This document shows positions 14,869 through 19,233 of a stretch of 19,233 nucleotides of DNA, one piece after another. A model generated the notes under the pieces. That model was not told the DNA's origin. It saw only the letters and a program-made list of their open reading frames with translations, and ran no database searches. A program made the position numbers and the translations under genes. Every line of letters starts with the position of its first letter. Positions within the stretch are counted from its first letter, which is position 1. The stretch is from Deltaproteobacteria bacterium UBA2957 (GTDB lineage: Bacteria; Myxococcota_A; UBA796): NCBI GenBank assembly GCA_002348535.1, contig DEBL01000109.1:14484-33716 (forward strand). The letters are read 5' to 3'.

Positions 14869-14888
14869 GATTTTTTTTAAAAAAAATC
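14869..14888. repeat. Perfect 20-bp palindrome of T8A8 flanked by GA/TC
   Basis: GATTTTTTTTAAAAAAAATC reads the same on both strands. It lies between the fliE terminator and the fliF promoter candidate, in the position of an upstream promoter element. Such tracts bend DNA and could be bound by RNA polymerase alpha or a nucleoid protein. Function is an inference. Confidence 0.5.
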
Positions 14889-14924
14889 GAAAAGAAAGCC
14901 TTTTAAGTACATTTTTTTGATCAA

Positions 14925-14952
14925 AAAAAACGGGACTTGTGTCCCGTTTTTT
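14925..14952 (-). terminator. Terminator after fliE
   Basis: A 12-bp perfect stem AAAAAACGGGAC/GTCCCGTTTTTT with a 4-base loop lies 21 bases past the fliE stop. On the minus strand the stem ends in a run of eight T. It looks bidirectional. It ends the flgB-flgC-fliE unit before fliF. Confidence 0.88.
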
Positions 14953-14972
14953 CCAATCAAAGTCAAACTCAG

Positions 14973-15293
14973 TCAGATCGACATGTTCATGATCTCTTGG
15001 TACGCGCCGACGACTTTATCGCGTACGGCCGTCATGGTGCGAAGTGTAATCTCAGCCTCTTCAAGTGCGATCATGGTGCCGTGCAGGTCAGCATTTTCAC
15101 CACTCGCGAGCTGGGCCAGTTTGTCGTCGGCAGCCAACTGCTGGTTGCTCACGCCATCGACAGCGGTTGCAAGCTTATCGGCAAAGGTATTGGTCGGTGC
15201 GGCCCCGCTGCCGGGACCAAGCGCGCCCACGCCCTCGGTTTTCTTGACCTCTGTAATTGGAATGCTGGGTGCACCAGCGGCAGTGATGTTCAT
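14973..15293 (-). CDS. fliE: FliE, MS-ring/rod junction protein
   Basis: The product has 106 residues, standard for the family. FliE is the exported adaptor between the MS ring or export gate and the proximal rod. The N-terminal 30 residues are Gly/Pro-rich. The helical C-terminal part carries the family pattern: ASGENADLHGTMIALEEAEI then TLRTMTAVRDKVVGAYQEIM, ending NMSI. The start at 15293 lies six bases after the flgC stop with GGGAG ten bases upstream. It is the last gene of the flgB unit and is followed by a strong terminator. Confidence 0.95.
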   Translation of the reverse strand: MNITAAGAPSIPITEVKKTEGVGALGPGSGAAPTNTFADKLATAVDGVSNQQLAADDKLAQLASGENADLHGTMIALEEAEITLRTMTAVRDKVVGAYQEIMNMSI

Positions 15294-15299
15294 GACCTA

Positions 15300-15722
15300 C
15301 TATCTCCCAATCTCTAGTGCGGTGTTTACCATTGTGTCGGTGACATCGATGACATTTGCATTGGCTTCATACGTTCTGGCTGTGGTCATCAAGTCAACCA
15401 TTTCCTCCAGAATATTCACATTCGGATACGCGACGTATCCATCAGCGTCCGCGTCTGGATGCCCCGGGTCGTGAACCATCACCGGCGGATCATCCGACTC
15501 AACCACCCCCATGACTTCCACCCGCGCCATCGCCCGATCAAGGTCGGTTCCAAATGGGTCGTCACGAACGGCCTCGAGAACTGGAGTCTGCTTCTTGTAT
15601 GGACCCCCTTCTTCCGTCCGCGTAGTCCGAGCGTTGGCCATATTTGACGCAACGGTCTGAAGGCGCAGGCGCTGAGCGGTCAAACCGCTTGCCGTTATCT
15701 GAAGTGTGTCAAGTAGGTTCAT
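15300..15722 (-). CDS. flgC: FlgC, proximal rod protein
   Basis: The product has 140 residues, typical of FlgC. It is an exported rod component assembled with FlgB and FlgF. The N-terminal rod motif is LQITASGLTAQRLRLQTVAS with NMANARTTRTEEGGPYKKQ after it (about residues 7-45). The family segment GYVAYPNVNILEEMVDLMTT at about 94-113 is followed by the D0 helix ARTYEANANVIDVTDTMVNT. The gene begins 14 bases after the flgB stop, with GGGGAAAG as a moderate ribosome binding site. Nothing is unusual apart from an acidic DDPPVMVHDPGHPDADADG insertion in the middle loop. Confidence 0.96.
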   Translation of the reverse strand: MNLLDTLQITASGLTAQRLRLQTVASNMANARTTRTEEGGPYKKQTPVLEAVRDDPFGTDLDRAMARVEVMGVVESDDPPVMVHDPGHPDADADGYVAYPNVNILEEMVDLMTTARTYEANANVIDVTDTMVNTALEIGR

Positions 15723-15736
15723 CGTTTCTTTCCCCG

Positions 15737-16147
15737 TCAGCGTTCGCCGTTACTGGCAGCAAACTTCAACATCGCCAGACGCTTTCCAAGCCCTCGACTG
15801 ACGCCGCCGTACATGGTTGCATTTTCTTTTAAGCGCACAGCCTCTCGTTCGGCATCGACGGAATTCCCATCGGCAACCCACGGTGCGGCCTCGATTTCTT
15901 CGACAAGCGGTGCCTGAGTACTCCCGTTCAAACCTGCATTGTGGCGCTCATGAGTCGCCCGAAGCGAAAGATTTCGGCCACGATTTACTGCAGCCCCAAG
16001 CACCTCATCAAATGGTAAGAACTTGGCCTTAAACCCCGGCGTGTCCGCGTTCGCTATGTTCGCCGCCGTCAACGTATGTTGAGACATGCGAAGGTCCAGA
16101 ACCTGACCCAACCCATGGTGCAAACCATCAAACAAGACACCCGCCAT
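15737..16147 (-). CDS. flgB: FlgB, proximal rod protein
   Basis: The product has 136 residues. FlgB is the first rod subunit above FliE. The N-terminal motif is MSQHTLTAANIANADTPGFK with AKFLPFDEVLGAA after it (about residues 21-53). The C-terminal helix includes REAVRLKENATMYGGVSRGL then GKRLAMLKFAASNGER. ATG 16147 is chosen over the longer frame from ATG 16189 because GGAGG lies four bases upstream and the family alignment begins here. The 16189 codon is also inside the -10 region of the putative promoter. It is the first gene of the flgB-flgC-fliE unit, about 115 bases after the end of the TPR gene. Confidence 0.96.
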   Translation of the reverse strand: MAGVLFDGLHHGLGQVLDLRMSQHTLTAANIANADTPGFKAKFLPFDEVLGAAVNRGRNLSLRATHERHNAGLNGSTQAPLVEEIEAAPWVADGNSVDAEREAVRLKENATMYGGVSRGLGKRLAMLKFAASNGER

Positions 16148-16185
16148 AAGACCTCCAGTCTGGGCCTCTGCCCTCTCCTCGAACC

Positions 16186-16213
16186 CCATTCGGACGCAGG
16201 TTCATTTTCTTAA
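16186..16213 (-). promoter_or_regulatory. Sigma28-like promoter for flgB-flgC-fliE
   Basis: On the minus strand TTAAG (16213-16209), exactly 15 bases, then CCGAATGG (16193-16186) matches the elements before the OMP gene, fliF and fliN. The -35 half lies inside a perfect 12-bp palindrome TTTCTTAAGAAA (16206-16217). It comes directly after the TPR gene terminator. Confidence 0.6.
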
Positions 16214-16225
16214 GAAATCTTCCAA

Positions 16226-16250
16226 AAAAAACGCCCTCAGGGCGTTTTTT
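16226..16250 (-). terminator. Terminator after the TPR gene
   Basis: An 11-bp stem AAAAAACGCCC/GGGCGTTTTTT with a 3-base loop lies 14 bases past the TPR gene stop. On the minus strand it ends in eight T. It looks bidirectional. It separates the OMP-TPR pair from flgB. Confidence 0.88.
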
Positions 16251-16263
16251 CAAAAAGTACCCC

Positions 16264-18426
16264 TCAGCGCTGTCGCCGTTTCTCGATCTCCTCCTCGAGC
16301 TGGATTCCAGCCCGGTGATCTTCTGAAAGCGCCGCCCAAATGTCTTGGCCATCCTCAAGGCTTGTTCGACCGGCATCATCGGGAAACTGCCGTGCTGCTG
16401 CTGAAATGTAAGCAGCATATCGGCTTTCTTCCTTCGAATCAGTGCGGGCCTCGGCCATTTTCGCTGCCTGCGCAGCCATCTCCCCTTCACCTTGGGACAC
16501 CAGACATCGCGCAAGGGCTAAATACGGCCTTGAGGATTCGTACCGTTTTTGTCCGGCTGGACTCATCAGCTTGCCCCACAGGACCGCCGTGGCCTTCTTG
16601 CATCGACCCGATTCCGCATCGATACGCGCCAGCGCCACAGAAGCCTCTTCGCGCGATTCAGGGTCGCGCATGGCTCGTCGATACTCTGCCGCCGCTCCCG
16701 TCTCATCACCCAGTTTCTCCATGAGCGATGCACCCAGTAGAGCGACTTCGCCGGTTCGGCCCTTGACGTTGGACCGGTATCGCTTGATTGCCTTCATTCC
16801 CTCCTTCGGTTTCCCGGTCTCGCCATAGAGTCGGGCGAGCGTGAATACCAATGAGGTGTCATCCATACCGCCAGCCAAGAGCAATGGGTGGACTTCCCGT
16901 ACCAACCGCAATGCTTGGTACGGCAAGCCAATCTGCTCGTAGGCGTCCGCAACGCCGAGTAATACATCAGGGTCATCGACGGCCCTGCGGACAACCGGAT
17001 GCCACGCGCCCTCGTGGAGCGCGGCGATATCGAACCACCGCTCGGCGCTAATCAATCGCTGCTGACGCTCCTTATAGATTGCCCAGAGGCGTTCTGGAGC
17101 ATCAGACCGGTAGGCAATCCGGCGGTGGTCGCGGATCAATCGCGATAAATCGCTCACTGCATCGACTTGACTCCCCATGGCTGTATCCAGCTGGGACAAC
17201 AGGTACAGAGCCTCCGCACCGATCTCATCGCCTTCACCGACCAACGCGTTCAACTTGGGGACCACCTCTGCCCACTCGCTCGGCCCCTTCTCGATCAGTT
17301 CAACCAACATCGTACGCAGTGTCGCGAGGCCTTTTGGGCCGTTCCTGTATGAACGAACGGCTGCGTCAAACTCACCATCCAGCAGGCGGGCATCTCCAAG
17401 GCGCAACGCAATCTGTCTGGCTGACCGCCCACTCGCGCGACCGACTAAAGCCTCAAGAAGCGGTCGACTCTCCTTGTAATACCCGTCCCGCTGAAGAAGT
17501 TCGGCCGCCAAAAGCAGTGCCTCTGGTCGACCCGTAACACGGGCAAGAACTTGGGATGTAAGGGACCGGCTCGGGACACCTGTTGCGAGTGAAATCACAC
17601 CAAACCCCTCGACAACAGCAGACTCCCGGGCGCCGTAGCGATAGGCTTCTCGAAGAAAGTCCCGCGCCTCGGTCCAGTCGCGGCAAGAGAGTGCGGCTCG
17701 AGCACGCGCCAACGCGACATCCCGAGCGGGCAGCGCACCGGGGTCTTCGGCCAGTCGGTTGAAGTAGTAGCGTGCTTCGCGGTCGAAGCCCTTCTCTAGA
17801 TACAACCAGCCCAGTTCATACCGGGCTTGGGCCAAGGCCACCTTGCTGGTGGCATTGAGCATCATGGTGCGTGCTCGGTCAATCGCCTTCCATGTCGCTC
17901 GCGGCATGGAGGCCGGCGCCGGGAGCAGTGGAACGAAATCATCCGAACTCATTGAGTAGGAAATCGCGTCGCCGTGAAGAAACATCAAGGCAGGAAACAA
18001 AGTATTTGCGGTCTTCGACTTTACTTCACCCTCAACGAGAGCCTTCACCGTCGGCAACTCCGAATCGTCGTAGTCGGCACCACCGGCGGCCTCAACGACA
18101 TCAATCAACAACCGTCCATCTTCAACAACAACACGCAGGTCAGCATCACTGCGGCCCATCATCGCTTTCAAAATCCATGTTCCACCAGCGATGTACGTCG
18201 CATCCATACCCACCACATAGGGGTTGGTTCGACCGGTCAACAAGGTCGACAGATCGGCGTTGCAGCCGCGAATGAGCACTTCCACCATGCCGTCGCGCAC
18301 CGTGGGGTGGCGCTCCACACGGACAGATGAAGACACGCCAATGTCGACGACTGGGAAAAGGACTTCGGTGTCAGCCGAGGCCGTCGAAAGCCACGCCGTG
18401 AGCACGAACAGAACAGAAAACTTCAC
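16264..18426 (-). CDS. Periplasmic TPR protein with N-terminal beta domain, possible flagellar motor scaffold
   Basis: The product has 720 residues from GTG 18426, which overlaps the upstream stop as GTGA. I do not recognise it as a named gene. A signal peptide (KFSVLFVLTAWLSTASA, residues 2-18) is followed by a beta-rich domain at about 25-112 resembling an AMIN or beta-sandwich fold (VRVERHPTVRDGMVEVLIRG, then ADLRVVVEDGRLLIDVVEA). From about residue 195 to 700 it is a helical repeat array with many TPR-like units (for example YELGWLYLEKGFDREARYYF, LGVADAYEQIGLPYQALRLV, EVALLGASLMEKLGDETGAA). Campylobacter PflA has the same layout (signal peptide, beta domain, TPR superhelix, similar size) and scaffolds stators, so a role around the motor is plausible. 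Family membership is inferred from architecture, not alignment. The longer frame from 18459 would displace the signal peptide. Confidence 0.7.
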   Translation of the reverse strand: MKFSVLFVLTAWLSTASADTEVLFPVVDIGVSSSVRVERHPTVRDGMVEVLIRGCNADLSTLLTGRTNPYVVGMDATYIAGGTWILKAMMGRSDADLRVVVEDGRLLIDVVEAAGGADYDDSELPTVKALVEGEVKSKTANTLFPALMFLHGDAISYSMSSDDFVPLLPAPASMPRATWKAIDRARTMMLNATSKVALAQARYELGWLYLEKGFDREARYYFNRLAEDPGALPARDVALARARAALSCRDWTEARDFLREAYRYGARESAVVEGFGVISLATGVPSRSLTSQVLARVTGRPEALLLAAELLQRDGYYKESRPLLEALVGRASGRSARQIALRLGDARLLDGEFDAAVRSYRNGPKGLATLRTMLVELIEKGPSEWAEVVPKLNALVGEGDEIGAEALYLLSQLDTAMGSQVDAVSDLSRLIRDHRRIAYRSDAPERLWAIYKERQQRLISAERWFDIAALHEGAWHPVVRRAVDDPDVLLGVADAYEQIGLPYQALRLVREVHPLLLAGGMDDTSLVFTLARLYGETGKPKEGMKAIKRYRSNVKGRTGEVALLGASLMEKLGDETGAAAEYRRAMRDPESREEASVALARIDAESGRCKKATAVLWGKLMSPAGQKRYESSRPYLALARCLVSQGEGEMAAQAAKMAEARTDSKEESRYAAYISAAARQFPDDAGRTSLEDGQDIWAALSEDHRAGIQLEEEIEKRRQR

Positions 18427-19124
18427 AGCCGACCCACAAGTCCGGCGCCGATGCGCCATGCAGACAAATCAAGGCCGGAACCAACACCAAATGGCTGATG
18501 CTGTCGCCGCCCGAGCATCAACTCGAAGTCAAGCCGACGCAGTCCCCTCGCCCCCGGCCGGATGGACTCTTGCAGGAAATGCGTGTGGATCCGAACCCCT
18601 GCGCGGACGTCTCCGCCAATCTTCACACCCGAGATTGCGTTTGTCGGACTTCGGTCGTTGAATGCGACCAGCGCAGGACCCGCACCGATAAACACTTCAC
18701 TGGTTGGACCACCGGCTCGAAGGGTAGCACCCATCGAAATTGGCACAAGCTCAAGGGTCGAGCTGTTTCCAGTCTGTTCATTGGTGGTCGGGTCCACGGC
18801 CTTTCCTTTCATCTGATTGTACCCGAGCTCCAGCTCGAATCCAATCGCTCGGGTCAGCCCTGTATGAAAGAACCCAGCGCCTCCAAAGCGACTTGAGCTG
18901 TGCACCAGCGCAATGGCCGTCTCCTGCCACACCTCGCCGATTCCACGAAATCCAATCGAGTTTTCAGAAAACATCGGGTAGGCCGGTCGACGTTCTTTGA
19001 CTTTCTTCAAGCGTTTTTCGCCTTTGCTGGCCTCATCTTGTTCGTCAGCTTGTTCTTGGGCAAGCGCGGGGCTAACGACTAGGCCACTAAGCAGGGTCAG
19101 CATCAAAACCACTCGACGGAGCAT
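18423..19124 (-). CDS. Probable outer-membrane beta-barrel protein
   Basis: The product has 233 residues and is not recognised as a named family member. A signal peptide ends at about residue 22 (VVLMLTLLSGLVVSPALA). A highly charged stretch of about 28 residues follows (EQADEQDEASKGEKRLKKVK), then alternating strands typical of a small outer-membrane barrel: AIGFELELGYNQMKG, STLELVPISMGATLRAG, EVFIGAGPALVAF, VKIGGDVRAGVRI, RRLDFELMLGRR and a last strand AWRIGAGLVGRL. ATG 19124 has GGAGG six bases upstream and lies about 40 bases after a sigma28-like promoter. A longer frame from GTG 19160 would begin near the transcript start. Its stop overlaps the TPR gene start, so the two are probably made together. 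A link to the flagellum is inferred from promoter and neighbours. Confidence 0.72.
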   Translation of the reverse strand: MLRRVVLMLTLLSGLVVSPALAQEQADEQDEASKGEKRLKKVKERRPAYPMFSENSIGFRGIGEVWQETAIALVHSSSRFGGAGFFHTGLTRAIGFELELGYNQMKGKAVDPTTNEQTGNSSTLELVPISMGATLRAGGPTSEVFIGAGPALVAFNDRSPTNAISGVKIGGDVRAGVRIHTHFLQESIRPGARGLRRLDFELMLGRRQHQPFGVGSGLDLSAWRIGAGLVGRL

Positions 19125-19164
19125 ACAGAACCTCCAACCACCTAAAAACAGACGGCTCACGTCG

Positions 19165-19191
19165 CCATCGGACGGAGCGATTCCAGCTTAA
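19165..19191 (-). promoter_or_regulatory. Sigma28-like promoter for the OMP-TPR pair
   Basis: On the minus strand TTAAG (19191-19187), exactly 15 bases, then CCGATGG (19171-19165) has the same -10 half as the fliF site and the same -35 half as the flgB site. It is the only promoter candidate seen upstream of the OMP gene inside the window, and it places the OMP-TPR pair under the same apparent control as the flagellar blocks. Confidence 0.6.
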
Positions 19192-19233
19192 GCGAAAAGT
19201 CGGATCAGGCTTGGCGGTTCAGCTTTTGGCTGG

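Noticed and set aside
1014..19124. The possibility that motif-bearing gaps hold tRNAs, small RNA genes, CRISPR repeats or insertion sequences.
   Set aside because: No cloverleaf, regular direct repeats, terminal inverted repeats with target duplication, or transposase-like frame was seen by eye; all gaps are under 260 bases.

Overview
This window is almost entirely one co-directional flagellar gene cluster, and every supported gene lies on the minus strand. Read in transcription order (high to low coordinate) it holds an outer-membrane-barrel-like protein, a 720-residue periplasmic TPR protein, then flgB, flgC, fliE, fliF, fliG, fliH, fliI, fliJ, a motE/ylxF-type gene, fliK, flgD, a small TIGR02530-type flagellar operon gene, flgE, motA, motB, fliL, fliM, fliN, fliO and the first 42 codons of a probable fliP, which runs off the left edge. 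No tRNA, rRNA, CRISPR array, insertion sequence or plus-strand gene is supported.

The organism is a Gram-negative flagellated bacterium with moderately GC-rich coding DNA and AT-rich gaps. Signal peptides, an OmpA-type MotB and a probable outer-membrane barrel point to a diderm. The core order (flgBC-fliE-fliFGHIJ-motE-fliK-flgD-flgE-motAB-fliLMNOP) matches the fla operons of spirochaetes, many deltaproteobacteria in the old sense and, in part, Bacillota. The protein sequences look most like the deltaproteobacterial type (Bdellovibrionota or Myxococcota-like), but this placement is an inference.

The cluster is not one simple operon. Five strong hairpin terminators split it into blocks: [OMP-TPR], [flgB flgC fliE], [fliF to fliK], [flgD, TIGR02530, flgE], [motA motB fliL fliM] and [fliN fliO fliP...]. 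Just after each terminator, and also before the OMP gene at the right edge, is a sigma28-like promoter motif. Four sites share exactly T-(A/T)-AAG, 15 bases, then CCGA followed by (A/T)GG or ATGG (OMP gene, flgB, fliF, fliN). Two are weaker, with 16 bases (flgD, motA). Inside blocks the genes are tightly packed, often with ATGA or GTGA overlaps.

Functionally the window encodes the rod and MS ring (FlgB, FlgC, FliE, FliF), the C-ring (FliG, FliM, FliN), the export ATPase complex (FliH, FliI, FliJ), export-gate parts (FliO, FliP), hook building and length control (FlgD, FlgE, FliK) and the stator with its helpers (MotA, MotB, FliL, MotE-like). The main novelty candidates are the OMP-TPR pair, which shares the flagellar promoter and may add an accessory structure around the motor, and a FliM that lacks the usual N-terminal CheY-binding peptide.
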